A stretch of DNA of 64,000 nucleotides from Flaccisagitta enflata. Its lineage: Eukaryota; Chaetognatha; Sagittoidea; Aphragmophora. The notes beneath the pieces were generated by a model. That model saw nothing but the letters and a program-made list of their open reading frames with translations. It was not told where the DNA came from and searched no databases. A program made the translations under genes and the position numbers. Below are positions 44,096 through 55,400 of the stretch, in pieces. The stretch covers positions 106,578,001 to 106,642,000 of the forward strand of contig OZ231126.1 in the NCBI GenBank assembly GCA_965153355.1, given 5' to 3'. The stretch's first letter is position 1, and every line of letters starts with the position of its first letter.

Positions 44096-44237
44096 TTTCT
44101 TCTTTTCTTTCTTTCTTTCTTTTTTCCTTAACTTATTTCTCCCTTCTTTTCTTTCTTTCTTTCTTTCTTTCTTTCTTATTTCTCTTTCTTATTTCTCTTT
44201 CTTATTTCTCCCTTCTTTTCTTTTTTTCTTTCTTTTT

Positions 44238-44272
<35 letters not shown>

Positions 44273-44275
44273 AAA
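44096..44275. repeat. (CTTT)n microsatellite
   Basis: CTTT repeats with TTATTTCTCT interruptions. Confidence 0.95.
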
Positions 44276-44947
44276 AGAGAAAGTGTAGGAAGCTTTGAAA
44301 ATGCGTAACGCCAACGCGTTAGCAACCAAAACTGTTGGATGCAATGCGTAATGCGATGCGCGAGCTGCTTGAAAATGCGAACGCGAACACTTTAGAAAAT
44401 CCCGGGCATCCTTAGCCCTGCTTGAAGCCCAAATCCCAGTCTTGAGGCCCAAATCCCTTGAAGCTAGAATTTGAGCCTTGAGTTTGGGATTTGGGCCTGG
44501 AGGCTGGGGGGAGGGAGGGTACGAAGAAGGTTAAGAAGGAGAAGGAGGAGGAGGAGGAGGAGAAAATTCCCCATATGTGTGAAAGCATAGGTCATCGACC
44601 CCTTCGGGGCGCTGCCCGAGAAGGGCATACAGCTTTGTCAGTTAGAACAGCTCATGCACATGTATGAATGCGTTTTCAAACAATTAACAGACTTGATTAG
44701 AGTAGGACTAGTGAGCTTTGACAGGAATGTTGAGATTCGCCTTAGGACTACTGGGCTATTTGGCATGGATTTACAAATCTGTGTTAGGACTAGTGGAATG
44801 TCTAATGTTTTTCAACTTAGGACTAGTGGCATTTCTATGTAGGACTAGTGGACAAGAGGACTAGTGGGCAAGAGGACTAGTGGGCAGGAGGACTAGTGGG
44901 TTGGTAGGACTACTTGGGTGTAGTACTAAGTACTGTAGGACTACTGG

Positions 44948-46609
44948 GCGGAACCCGATAACTCCTCACCATCTGATGACGAGAGTGAAAAAGGTGCAAC
45001 TGGACACACCAAGGACGATGCAATAGCAAAGCAATTGCATAATTACATAGACCAAACTTTCTGTCGTCCAAATTCGAAATCAGACAGAAAAGCAATTGAG
45101 AAATTCAGAGTCAAGAAACCAGATAAAGACATCGGCCGCAAACATAAACCAGGTGAGAAACTAACTGATGGCACCTGGGAAAATATAAATGGCGAATGGA
45201 GAAAGGCTGATGCTAGCAAAAAGCTGAAAATAGGCTCTCGTTCATATGACGATGACAATGATTCAGATAATCCACCTGACTTGGTCTCAACGTGTTCAGA
45301 GTCCAGTGATGATGAAAATGATAATTGGCAACCAGGTACAATCAGTGCCATAACCATAGCAAGTGATGACTCAGACACGGAGACAACAACCAATTCAGCC
45401 GATGAGGGGTCAACGCACTCTTCCCATGAACATGAAAATGAGGATTTAAGCACCACACATGCATGTGCTAATCCTGAAATGCCAGATGAATACACAAAAT
45501 CAGCAGAAAAACAAATCATGAAATTTATCATGACATTGTTCAAACTTGACAGAAAATCAAAGAAGGCTAGAGAAAAATCTCTTGAGCAACAAAACAGATC
45601 CATGAATAAACCACAAGCTCAAGCAGAAAGAGAAAAGCTGGCACGCATAAGAGAGGACAATTCAATGAAGCAGTATGTCAAAACAAAAAAACAGGATTTT
45701 GACAACAACCCATCCATACAAAGACCAAAAACAGGAGTAGAATTGCTTTTCTCGATCACAAAACAACTAGAGGAAGCACCACCACCTGAAGAAGGAATCA
45801 CAAATTATCTCATGGGCATATTGCAAGAAATAAAAAGGCAAGATGAGCACAAAAAGGGGAAAGAATGTAGTGAATGTGAACCATCACAAGAAGACAAAAT
45901 GACAGAATTAGAGATGACTGACGAATTACCATCAAAACACGAAATGGCATGCAAAATAAGAAAAACATTGAGAAAAGTAAACAAAGAGCTGCAGCAGCAC
46001 TCTGAAAGCACATGCCAATGCGGGGTGAAAAATACTCATGCAAATACTCAAACAGTAAATGCCCCTAGATTATTCGTCAAGAAAAAGAGAAACGATGTTT
46101 CAGATTATCATGAAGAATTCATCGGCGTCCATCCATCCGCTTTAGGAGGCCAAACAAGGCTATTAAGCGATGTGAACGATTCACTTGCAACCAATAACAC
46201 ACATACTAGATCTGTCAGATTGCAGATGGAATCGTATTGGGACGCGGCTTTCCGCCTAGGCCCTGATGGATTAGCAGATTACAGAAAAAAGATAGAAAAA
46301 GAGCTCATCGAGGAAATAAAAGATCTGATGACAGACAGAGATATGAATGACATAATGCATGAAGTGTGTGAAGACGCAAAGGCTGAATATCAAAGATACA
46401 GAGAAATGGAAAAGAAAATAAAAAGCCGAGCAGAGCAGTTGAGAGATCCAGAAGAATGGAAAAAGTGGGATCCCGAATGGCTTCAAATATGTAGAGAAAG
46501 TGGAAAAGAGCGCGCGCGCGAGATACTTCGGATAGATCCGGATAATGCATCCGAGGAGGATGAGGAAGTGGAGAGCGACGGAAACAAAAGGCGCTCCGAC
46601 GACGCATGA
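44948..46609 (+). CDS. Giant element ORF1, C-terminal acidic/charged segment
   Basis: Open from the right flank of the 10-kb TIR element (codons AEPDNSSPSDDESEKG) to TGA at 46609; the first possible in-frame start is a TTG at 45035. Content: a segment with GEKLTDGTWENINGEWRKA, a Ser/Asp/Glu-rich acidic stretch, charged helices, Cys pairs (CSEC, CQCG), a PEEGITNYLMGILQEIKRQDE helix, and a C-terminal helical, basic-acidic domain (KSRAEQLRDPEEWKKWDPEW) ending in an acidic EEDEEVESD and KRR. Together with the upstream pieces it would complete an ORF1 of about 2,250 codons. No known domain is recognised. Confidence 0.7.
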   Translation, partial: AEPDNSSPSDDESEKGATGHTKDDAIAKQLHNYIDQTFCRPNSKSDRKAIEKFRVKKPDKDIGRKHKPGEKLTDGTWENINGEWRKADASKKLKIGSRSYDDDNDSDNPPDLVSTCSESSDDENDNWQPGTISAITIASDDSDTETTTNSADEGSTHSSHEHENEDLSTTHACANPEMPDEYTKSAEKQIMKFIMTLFKLDRKSKKAREKSLEQQNRSMNKPQAQAEREKLARIREDNSMKQYVKTKKQDFDNNPSIQRPKTGVELLFSITKQLEEAPPPEEGITNYLMGILQEIKRQDEHKKGKECSECEPSQEDKMTELEMTDELPSKHEMACKIRKTLRKVNKELQQHSESTCQCGVKNTHANTQTVNAPRLFVKKKRNDVSDYHEEFIGVHPSALGGQTRLLSDVNDSLATNNTHTRSVRLQMESYWDAAFRLGPDGLADYRKKIEKELIEEIKDLMTDRDMNDIMHEVCEDAKAEYQRYREMEKKIKSRAEQLRDPEEWKKWDPEWLQICRESGKERAREILRIDPDNASEEDEEVESDGNKRRSDDA

Positions 46610-47054
46610 GTTTTGCGAAAAAGTAAGACTTTTGCGCAATAGGCAAAAAGACGTCTGGCACGAAATCAGCATTCCGCGCGCTTCGCGCAAAAGAGACAAA
46701 CAAATTTCACATATTCAAAACGCGCGTATTCCATTGAACAATCGCATTATATTACGCAATATAATTACATGTTTTACCGCAATCGCCATATTTCATTCGC
46801 ATTTGTTAAAAATAACACTGATTGAAACACATTTCGTTACAAATATCATATTTCATAACTTTGTTAAAATGCCATGATTGCCTTCAATTTCGTCACATTC
46901 TGTTACTCGTTACAACAATCAATCAATCCAAATTGCCTCGCTTGCCTCTCGTTATCAAAATTCGCTCAATTCAGAATATTAATCGTTATTTGTTAACCAA
47001 AACACAGGTGAAACGATCACGACTCTTTGAATGACAATTTCACAATAGACAATC
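46610..47054. other. ORF1-ORF2 spacer
   Basis: 445 bp of AT-rich sequence with short frames only. It could hold an internal promoter or a re-initiation or IRES function, but no motif shows it. Confidence 0.5.
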
Positions 47055-49547
47055 ATGGATGACGAGAAAATGGACACAAATGACGGCAATGAATGTCCGT
47101 CAGTCAGTAAAGAGTTGAATGAACAACACGATACAACCACCGACAACGAGACGCAACCGCATGGATCATCCGTTGCGCCGACATCCGGTCCGGTGACCAT
47201 ACCGGATTGTGCCGATTTAGCAGGTCCGCCGATATCCGGTCCGGCGACCATACCGGATCGTGCGGAAGTAGATGGAACGCCGACATCCGGTCCGGCGAAC
47301 GTACCGGATCGGGAATTAACTACAGAATCGCCAACGGTCGGTCCGGCGATCATACCGGACTGCGACGACCAAATTCGCGTTCCAAAATTAGACCTTGACG
47401 CTGACAAGACCATTCCAAAACAGGTGGAAGGAAGCGAAACGCACGCTCAAGCGAGCGCAACATCAAGCGCTAGGCAACAGAGTAAGTCAGACATAGACGA
47501 TCAATTACAAGAAGTGCAAACATTTTCAATGACACAATTTGATGACGACTCATTGACGGTACAAATGAGCACGATTGACATAAACGGTAAAACCAGAAAT
47601 ATATCAGAAACTTTTGAAGGCGTACCAATAGAAGCCGTGATGGAAAGATTACCGGCTCACGCAAAGAAATTGATGACTTGCAAACCCGGATCAGAGCCAT
47701 ATGTCCCTAAAAAGTCATCAATGAAATCGAAACCATCTAACATTTCTACCACCTTATCCCATTCAGCAGATACACAATCCCACGGAGCCGCTAAAAAGGC
47801 GGCCAAGACAGGGTCGCCGAAATTCCCGATGACCCCGCTCACAGCAGCGTTACTGTCCGGCGGAGCACCGCCAAATCCAAACCAGATTTCAGCGTCCTCA
47901 ACAGCGTCAACAAAGACGACAACAACACGGGAGAATAAAGCGCCTCAGCCAAAACAAACGCCCTCCAACGCAAAGAGCGAAAAAGCACCAAAGCACAAAA
48001 CAAGGGCAACGGGCTCATCCTCAAAGGTGCAACATTCGCCAGCCATAAACACGCCAGCTTATCCCAAAACCAAAACTTCAAAAGGTATGGTTCCCCACAG
48101 AATATCCACTATAGAAAAATGGGTATCAAAGCATTGTAAACCGTTAAATAAAAGATCAGATGACGGCATACTGACGGTTGAAGAACAAATCCCATTAAAA
48201 ATTAGCAATCCTAACGACATCCAAGCAGTCTTAGGAAGCCTAGACCTGGCAGGAATGAGAAAAGCCATGGATGTCCAAAAGTTCCTAGATAAACGTAAAA
48301 CAAGAATCGAAATGGCGCTAGAAACAGATTTAGAAACATGGAATTCTGATGAACCATCACCTGACCAAATAGCAGTATCAGGCAGGTCGCCATCATACAC
48401 TAATCTGGCTGAACAGGAGAAATCAGCTCCTGACTACGATGACTGGCTGAAGGGGGAACCAACACTTGTGACACTATTATCCATACAAGATCAGTTCCTA
48501 AAAGGCGATGTGACAAAGCTCTCGGTTATCACACTCGAAAAGGTCGTGTGGAAATTAAGGAAACCGGTGAGCGAAGAAGGCAATTCATTATTTGAGTCCA
48601 GGTGCTACGTCTGCTATGGCGAATCGCACAAGCACGACATTGAGAGTTTATGCACGCGAACGAACGCACGCACATCGGAAGCGCGCTATAAGTTCTCTCT
48701 TTGCTTAGAGATGAACTGCTATATGAGAAGATTAAATGAGCTTGACGAACGTGACAAATTGCGAGAGGAAAATAAGAGCAAAACAGAGTTCTCACAATAC
48801 ATGGCAGAATCAAACCTTAATTATCAGGATGAAATCAAGGATCTGCAAGAGGAAATCAGAAGCTTGCTAGACAAATTGGAAAGCTTGGAAGCAAACAGAG
48901 CCGAGGCAGAAGAAAACTGGCTGAATCAAATCGAAATATTGGAAGCATCCAATAACGACCTAAAGAAGGGTCTATCAGCAGCCAATTCTGATTATTTCGC
49001 ATTGGTCAAAAACAAGGAAGAAATGCTAACAGAAAGACAAGGCCTGAATGAACAAATATTCCATCTAGAAAGCATAAAAGACTCACATGAGACGCACATC
49101 AACAGTCTGAAATCAGAAATTGATGCGTTAAATTCCACAAACGCAAACATTGCCAAAGAGAAAGAAGAACAAGCAGCAGTGCTCAAAAAGAAAATAGAGT
49201 CTCTCAATAAGGATATGGAGACTAATATGCAAGCACACGGAGTGAGTGCTGCTGTCATGAAAGAGAAAGAATTATCCGAGCAGGCATTGAATGCAAAATT
49301 GGACAAAATCAACTCAGTAGTGATCCAAAAAGAGGAAAAGTTGCAAGAATTGTCCAGCAAGCTGAGAACATCCCAAACAAGGCGGGAAGGAGATCAAAAG
49401 AAAATAAAAGAAGTGGAAGCATCTATCACAGCTGCGCAATGGGGGGCTTGTTCGGCACACAATTTTCTCCAGGCATCGCAGTGGCTTAGAATATCACCCA
49501 CTTCTCACAAAAATCCCTCAGTTTCAAGGAAAATGACCTCAGATTAA
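47055..49547 (+). CDS. Giant element ORF2 (Gag), N-terminal segment
   Basis: The ATG at 47055 (context CAATCATGG) opens an 830-codon frame. Codons to 49439 are genuine; the last 35 are read from the inserted TIR element. Residues about 38-100 hold four imperfect repeats of SGPATIPD type (about 21 aa each). A Ser/Thr/Lys/Pro linker with basic patches follows, then a folded-looking region with cysteines (SRCYVCYGESHKHDIESLC, about 48597-48653) and finally a long coiled coil. The frame resumes at 52415 after the insertion, and the two pieces join in phase through the 8-bp duplication. The whole ORF2 is 2,692 aa. Confidence 0.75.
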   Translation: MDDEKMDTNDGNECPSVSKELNEQHDTTTDNETQPHGSSVAPTSGPVTIPDCADLAGPPISGPATIPDRAEVDGTPTSGPANVPDRELTTESPTVGPAIIPDCDDQIRVPKLDLDADKTIPKQVEGSETHAQASATSSARQQSKSDIDDQLQEVQTFSMTQFDDDSLTVQMSTIDINGKTRNISETFEGVPIEAVMERLPAHAKKLMTCKPGSEPYVPKKSSMKSKPSNISTTLSHSADTQSHGAAKKAAKTGSPKFPMTPLTAALLSGGAPPNPNQISASSTASTKTTTTRENKAPQPKQTPSNAKSEKAPKHKTRATGSSSKVQHSPAINTPAYPKTKTSKGMVPHRISTIEKWVSKHCKPLNKRSDDGILTVEEQIPLKISNPNDIQAVLGSLDLAGMRKAMDVQKFLDKRKTRIEMALETDLETWNSDEPSPDQIAVSGRSPSYTNLAEQEKSAPDYDDWLKGEPTLVTLLSIQDQFLKGDVTKLSVITLEKVVWKLRKPVSEEGNSLFESRCYVCYGESHKHDIESLCTRTNARTSEARYKFSLCLEMNCYMRRLNELDERDKLREENKSKTEFSQYMAESNLNYQDEIKDLQEEIRSLLDKLESLEANRAEAEENWLNQIEILEASNNDLKKGLSAANSDYFALVKNKEEMLTERQGLNEQIFHLESIKDSHETHINSLKSEIDALNSTNANIAKEKEEQAAVLKKKIESLNKDMETNMQAHGVSAAVMKEKELSEQALNAKLDKINSVVIQKEEKLQELSSKLRTSQTRREGDQKKIKEVEASITAAQWGACSAHNFLQASQWLRISPTSHKNPSVSRKMTSD

Positions 49548-49570
49548 TTTCTACCATTCCGCACCAAGGT

Positions 49571-50160
49571 GGTTGTTGTTGTTGAAATTCTGAAAAACAC
49601 TAAAATGCAATTTCATTGCACTAAACTTTATATACAGTAATAGTGGGATGTTTATCCAACTGCCACTTATTTTTGGCCTCACTGCCCCTGTCCAAGTGTT
49701 TCATTTACCCTAAAGATAGGCTATATCACTGATCCTGCCCACAGTGCCTAGCCAGAGATATGTTGGTTGAACTCCTCACTGATGCATGTTGTTTCCTGAA
49801 ATCAGTGCATTCTTTGTGCATTCTTTGTAATGTTTGTGTGGCCAGACAGGAGCAGTGATATTGACAGAATGAGGCACTTGAGCAGGGTCAGTTAGTAAAT
49901 TCGCTCTATCTATTCAATTGCTTAAAGGTCATAGGAAAAGCGTGTGTCTTTAAAACTTTTCAGCTCACAGCTGACAAAAAGACTGGAAGACCAACAAACC
50001 AGCTAATCAGCTCATACTCATAGATATGCGTGGTGAATACCCGCTGTTAATTTGTAGAAAGCACCCTTAAAATGCAACAATAATTCCTCAAATTTCACTC
50101 TTCATAAAAATCTAGAGCAGACAAAGAACTTTTTGTACAATAGCTTTTTCCGTATAGGAA
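49571..50160. other. Interior of the 2.97-kb TIR element, no gene
   Basis: Unremarkable mixed sequence without coding frames or strong repeats. Confidence 0.5.
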
Positions 50161-50162
50161 CA

Positions 50163-50175
50163 GTGAGAGAGAGAC

Positions 50176-50264
<89 letters not shown>

Positions 50265-50318
50265 AGATAAGAGGATATACTTGGCTTAGAGATGAGAGAG
50301 AGATATATATAATGTTTT

Positions 50319-50350
<32 letters not shown>

Positions 50351-50355
50351 AATAC

Positions 50356-50427
<72 letters not shown>
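50163..50427. repeat. (GA)n microsatellite
   Basis: Three GA blocks interrupted by TAAGAGGATATACTTGGC and ATATATAATG. Confidence 0.95.
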
Positions 50428-50430
<3 letters not shown>

Positions 50431-50538
50431 GGAGATGCCGGTTAATTGACATCACCCAAATTTTTGTAATGGAAATTGTTGTCATTTTGTTCCTTTTTTT
50501 CTGAGGGGGCTGTTGACCTATGCTTTTACACATATGGA

Positions 50539-50625
50539 AGATTCTTCTTCTTCTTCTCCTTCTTCTTCTTCTTCTTCTTCTTCTTCTTCTTCTCCTTCTT
50601 CTTCCTCTTCTTCTTCTTCTCTGTT
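50539..50625. repeat. (TTC)n microsatellite
   Basis: About 85 bp with TCC interruptions. Confidence 0.95.
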
Positions 50626-50865
50626 CTCCCCCCTTCATGCGCTGATCCCAGCCTTGAGGCATCAACCCTAGCCTCCGGGCCCTAGAAAGTATAACAGGTG
50701 GCAATATGTGGTCCTGCTTTGCATGGTTGTGAATTGGAGTAAGAGAAAGCGTCCCTAAAGGAGACAAAGTCCTGTAAAACATAGAGGGACTTTTGTTTGT
50801 CTGTCTGTCCATCCATCCATCAGTTCATCCATCCGCCCATCCATCCGCCTGTCCATCCATCTGTC

Positions 50866-51112
50866 TGTCTCTCCCAGGCTCTCTCAGGCCTGAAATCTAC
50901 CCTCTCAGTACTGAGAGGGCAGATTTCAGGCCTGAAAGGCCAGATTTCAGGCCTAATAGGTCAGAATTCAGGCCTGAGGGCACATTTCAGGCCTGAGAGG
51001 GCAGATTCAAGGCTTGACAAGGCAGAAATTAAGCCTGAGAGGGTAGATTTCAGGTCTGATAGGGGAGATTTAATGCCTGACAGGGCAGATTTCAGCCCTG
51101 AGAGGGCCTAGG
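50866..51112 (-). repeat. CAGGCCTGAGAGGGCAGATTT tandem array
   Basis: About ten degenerate units of about 20-24 bp, the inverse of the 42.6-44.0-kb array in the other TIR element. Confidence 0.85.
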
Positions 51113-51124
51113 GGGACGGACGGA

Positions 51125-52145
51125 TGAACGAACAATCAAACGGATGGATGAACAAAAGTCCCCCTGTGTTCTACAGGACTTTGTCCCCCTTTGGGCCGCT
51201 GCCCAAAAACGCGCGTTTGAGATGCCTCCTGTGTATTTTGGGGTTAAAAGATGTGTAGAGGGGGGCTGTATGCCCCTACCCACCTATCCGCGATGGTACT
51301 TGTTTTCTTTTTGTCATTCTTTGTTACCTTGTTTTGTTTTTCTTTCTTTTTCTTTTTTTTTTTTTTTTGGCAGCTTTCCTTGGGCAGTGGCCATGATCCT
51401 ATGCTTTCACACTGGAGAAATTTCTCCTCCCTTCTCCTCCCCCTCCTATGCCCCCCCCCCAGGCCTCGAGACCCAAATCCCACCCTCAAAGCTTGTATCC
51501 CAGCCCCGACCCCCAAATTCTAGCCTAGAAGCCCAAATTTCAGTATTGACACCCAAATTTTAGCCTGCAGGCCCAAATTTCAACCTCGAGTCCCAAATTC
51601 CTGGCTTGAATCTCAAATCTCAATCTCAAGACCCAAATCCTGTTCAATCCTGTTCATTTCTTAGCTTCCAGGCCCAAATCCCAACAGCATAGATCATCAG
51701 CCCCTTCGGGGCCGCTGCCCCTCTCACCATCACACATCCACACACTTGCAGGGGCAACGGGTACCGCTGACCATCTAACGCTCTTGCGACTATTAAGTTG
51801 TGGACACGCAACTCTATAAGAGGCTTTGTCCGTCCATTGGTCTGTTGGTCTGTCAGTCCGTCCATGGAAACGAGTCGGAAAATGTGAAAACGATCATTCT
51901 AGATGCCTTTTGTGAATATGAAGGGGGGGGCATAGGGGTGAATGGAGGTTGGATGCCCCTGCTCACCTGCCCGCAACAATATTGTGACCCTGCGTCACTT
52001 GTTTTCTTTTCCTTCCCAACAACAGACTTCCTAGAAAGTCCCAAAAGTCCCTTCCCCTATGCCGCTGCTCAAACATACACAAAAAGTATCTGGATGGACA
52101 GACGGATGGACAAAGCCTCTTATAGAGTTGAGTGTCAGAAGCTAA
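51125..52145. repeat. Cluster of interspersed modules in the TIR element
   Basis: Contains CCCCCTGTGTTCTACAGGAC (51161-51180, also at 43501-43520). A GGGTTAAAAGATGTG..CACC stretch, a hairpin module (51695-51795) and an inverse copy of the 39.8-40.1-kb end module (51783-52145) follow. Several plus- and minus-strand frames here of 70-140 codons are products of these repeats. Confidence 0.6.
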
Positions 52146-52414
52146 AAAAATGAAAATAATGTAAAGAATAAGGTGATAATCGCGTTATCAGTGAGAACCA
52201 CCTTAAATCAAATTAAATCAAGTGCAACAGAGAAAAACAATTTTGTGGAAAAAATAGTTCTTGATTGTATCCATAACCTTGGTGCGGAACACTAGAAATT
52301 AAATTGAGGTCATTTTCCTTGAAACTAAGAAATTTTTGTGAGGAGTGGGTGATATTTTGAGTCACTGCCATGCCTAATAAAAATTGTGCGCCGAGCAAGC
52401 ACCCCACTGCGCAA

Positions 52415-55400
52415 GCTGAGATAAGCAAGCTCAAAGAGCAGGCAGATAATGACAAAAGATTGATCAAAGAAAAAGAGATGACAATTCTGATGAACACGAA
52501 TGAAACAAATGCAGCAATCACAGACTTTGAACACAGACTGAAAACAGAGAAGGAAGGAAATGTTAAAGCAATAGCAGAGCTGGAACAACAATTAAAAACT
52601 CTGCAAGAGCAAATTAAGGCAAATGAGAAAACAAGTCAAGAGAAAGTCGATCTGCTCAGAAATAATCTCTTGAAAAATGAAAACGAGAATAGAATTCTAA
52701 AAGACTCACTTGAGCTAGAACGCGAGAAACACACAGTAGAGTTGACCGAACAAGCCAAAATGCTTGCTGATTTACAAACAGAACAAGCAGCCAAAGTATT
52801 AGAATGCCAAAAGCAGTCAAAAACACAAGACAGATTGATGAAAGAGAATGAAAAAACTGTTACAGAACTGAAAGAAAAGTTCAAGATTCTTGATAAAGAT
52901 AAAGAAGAAGCCATCAAAAATCTGAAAGCAGCTAACAATGATTTAGCTCTAAACAAGAAAGAACTAGAAAAGGCTAAAGCTGATACAGAAATGTTCAGGA
53001 AAAGACATGAGAAAACCAAAGAGAGCTATGAGACTCAATTGAAAAATTGGAGTAATGAGCGCGCAGACAAGAATCAAAAGTTAGAAAACACAAAAAGAGA
53101 GAGAGACACGGCTAAAAGAGACCTAGACGCATCTAGAAAAGAATTAAACACAGCCAAAAACAACGTGGACCAGCTGCAACAAAGTGTTAATGCCCTAATG
53201 GCAACGAGCCAGGGTAACATAGAAATGAACGAAGGGCTGAAAAAGCTGGTCACAGAGCTGAAAAATGAACGGGATGAAGCACAAGCCAAAGCAATCCTTG
53301 AAGAGAGCCAACATAAATTTTACAAGGCTCAATATGCTGCACAGACGGCTGAAATAGCCGCTGTAAAAACATGTTTAACTGATGTAGCACAAACCACATC
53401 TGAGACATCAGAAGAAAATGACAGATTGAAAGTATATCGCATCAGATGGGCGGAACAAGAAAAAGAGCTCGATGAGCAAAAATCCGCAACAGAAGCTGCA
53501 GAAGAAATGGTTACTGAACTCGAGACGCAATTGAAAAAGCTGCATAAGCGCCATGATGACGCAAAGAAAGAATTAGAAGAAAAGAAGACCGAATGCACTT
53601 CAGCAAAAGAGACTATGGAGTCTCTAAAAATGCGAATACAGGCCATACAATTAGAGAAAGATGCAGCTGTGCACAAGTATAATCAAAACAAAAACAGCGC
53701 CAACGAGTTAAATGAAACAGTCAGAGTACTGGAAGAAATGAGACGCGACATAGCCGAATTAAGGCAAAAGTTGCAAGAGGGTGAAACAGCCCAGGAAGAA
53801 GAAAAAGATAAGACTAAAATCAAGGAAAGGCTGATACACCACATCCACAAAAGAATAATAGCAATGGAAGAGATGACCAATAGAGAATGCTTTCTTATGA
53901 GAGACCTGAGAAAGCTCATAAAAGAGGTCACGGTCATGTGCGAGTCACGAGCTATTAATTATCCAGATGAAATTAGTCCGCTGGAAGAATCAGAAGATTC
54001 AAATGAGGAGGCTGAATCGTCTAAGAGCGATACCGTAGCCGTCACGAGTCGCCACGACGATGACGCAACTCATGAAAATGCAAAGCCACATACGAATGAA
54101 CCAAGCAACACAACTGAACAAAATGAAACAAACGTCAGTAGCAATGATGATGGCACTGACAGGTATGTGAGCGATATTGAAGACGATACAACTGATCAAG
54201 GCCAAACACATCCCACTGAGCATAATGAATCCAAAGGTGAAAGTGCACAAGATCCTTATGGGTTAAAATTGAATAGTGAAGATGAATGGCCAATCAAAGA
54301 AATGAGCTTGCAAAAACAAAACACCATGAGTGAGAGAAACACAAACAAAGACAAAAACCAGGCTAATTCCTCTAGCATTCCCACACACACTCACACAATA
54401 CCCGATGATAAATTGTCATATCATGTAGATGACGATGATGATCTTATGCAAGAGATCACACACAAAGACAGAGAAAAAGAAACACTTAAAATGAAGAGAA
54501 AATTAAAAGATAGAGCCGAGGAGACCAGAAAAAGTGTTTCTGAAGAAAGAACTATAAACTCAAATTCATCTAGCAACGATGAGAGTGAGAAAAACAGCAA
54601 AAAGAAACATTCAAAGAAATCTAAGAAAAGTTCAAGAGACATCAGTAAAAAATCTGAAAAGCTGAATGATCTGTCGCTCACCTCAGATCCGTCTAAGGGC
54701 GGAGCGAAGCGAAGTGAGCATGAGTCCGAGAGATCCAAAAAACATTCCGGACAAAGTGAGCGGTCCGATCGATCCAAATACGAAGACGAACGAAGTGAGC
54801 GTTCCGAGAGATCCAAAAACGATGACGAACGAAATGAGCGTAGATCCAGTCGTTCCAAGCCGAAGAAGGACGAAAATGAGCGAGCGTCCGCTAAATCCAG
54901 TCGCCGCCGTAAACAGCCATCATGCGACAATAGAGACGCAAAGAGTAATGAGGCTGAACCAGCAAACAGCTCGATACCAAATCAGCCTGTCATGAAAGGT
55001 AAAACGACACATCGCATTATAAAATTAGCAAGTGAATCTGAGAATGAGAATGAAAGCAATGCGAATGATCCACAACCACCTGATTCATCTAGAATGACCA
55101 GGAAAGAAAGGAATGATCACCCCAAACATAGTAAAAAGAGGGCAAAAGAGGGGAAAAGAGACATGAATGACAGAAAATCATCAGCACAAGATCCACAAAA
55201 CAGTTTAAGAAACATGAATCTAGAAATGTCACGCAACATGGTCTCATATCCGATGTTCAGTCCATACATGCCAAACATAAATCAAGCCATGAATCATCCA
55301 TCTAATCACAACCCAATGATGCATAGTATGAATATGGGCCCAAATTGGCAAGGTGGCCCACAAATCCCATTTGGCTGGCAAATGCCGCATAATTCTGGCA

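Larger units (their letters stand above)
34937..44946. mobile_element. 10-kb terminal-inverted-repeat element without transposase
   Basis: The left end CAGTAGTCCTACAGTACTTA and right end (reverse complement) CAGTAGTCCTACAGTACTTA match over about 60 bp with few mismatches. Both ends continue for roughly 350 bp as arrays of the motif CACTAGTCCTA in opposite orientation, typical of subterminal transposase-binding sites. The CAG start resembles hAT elements, but the flanks (GTGCGGTC left, GGCGGAAC right) do not form a clean 8-bp duplication and share only GCGG. The interior is non-coding nested repeats. It separates two ORF1 pieces that would be in frame if about 7 bp were duplicated. It is a large non-autonomous DNA transposon or composite. 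Confidence 0.8.
49440..52406. mobile_element. 2.97-kb TIR element with 8-bp target duplication, inserted in ORF2
   Basis: Target duplication CTGCGCAA at 49432-49439 and 52407-52414. Terminal inverted repeats of about 131 bp (49440-49570 and 52274-52406) begin TGGGG(G/T)GCTTG(T/C)TCGGC and share blocks such as ATATCACCCACT and AGTTTCAAGGAAAATGACCT. The interior has no transposase, only (GA)n, (TTC)n, a CAGGCCTGAGAGGGCAGATTT array and the hairpin module. Eight-bp duplications occur with hAT, P and Merlin-like transposases; the TIR does not settle which. Removing it with one duplication restores the ORF2 frame exactly. Confidence 0.93.

Noticed and set aside
47104-47398. Repetitive Ser/Pro minus frames opposite ORF2
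   Set aside because: Mirror of the SGPATIPD coding repeats.
52370-52414. ATG at 52370 as the start of Gag
   Set aside because: It lies inside the inserted TIR element; the real frame enters from 49439.
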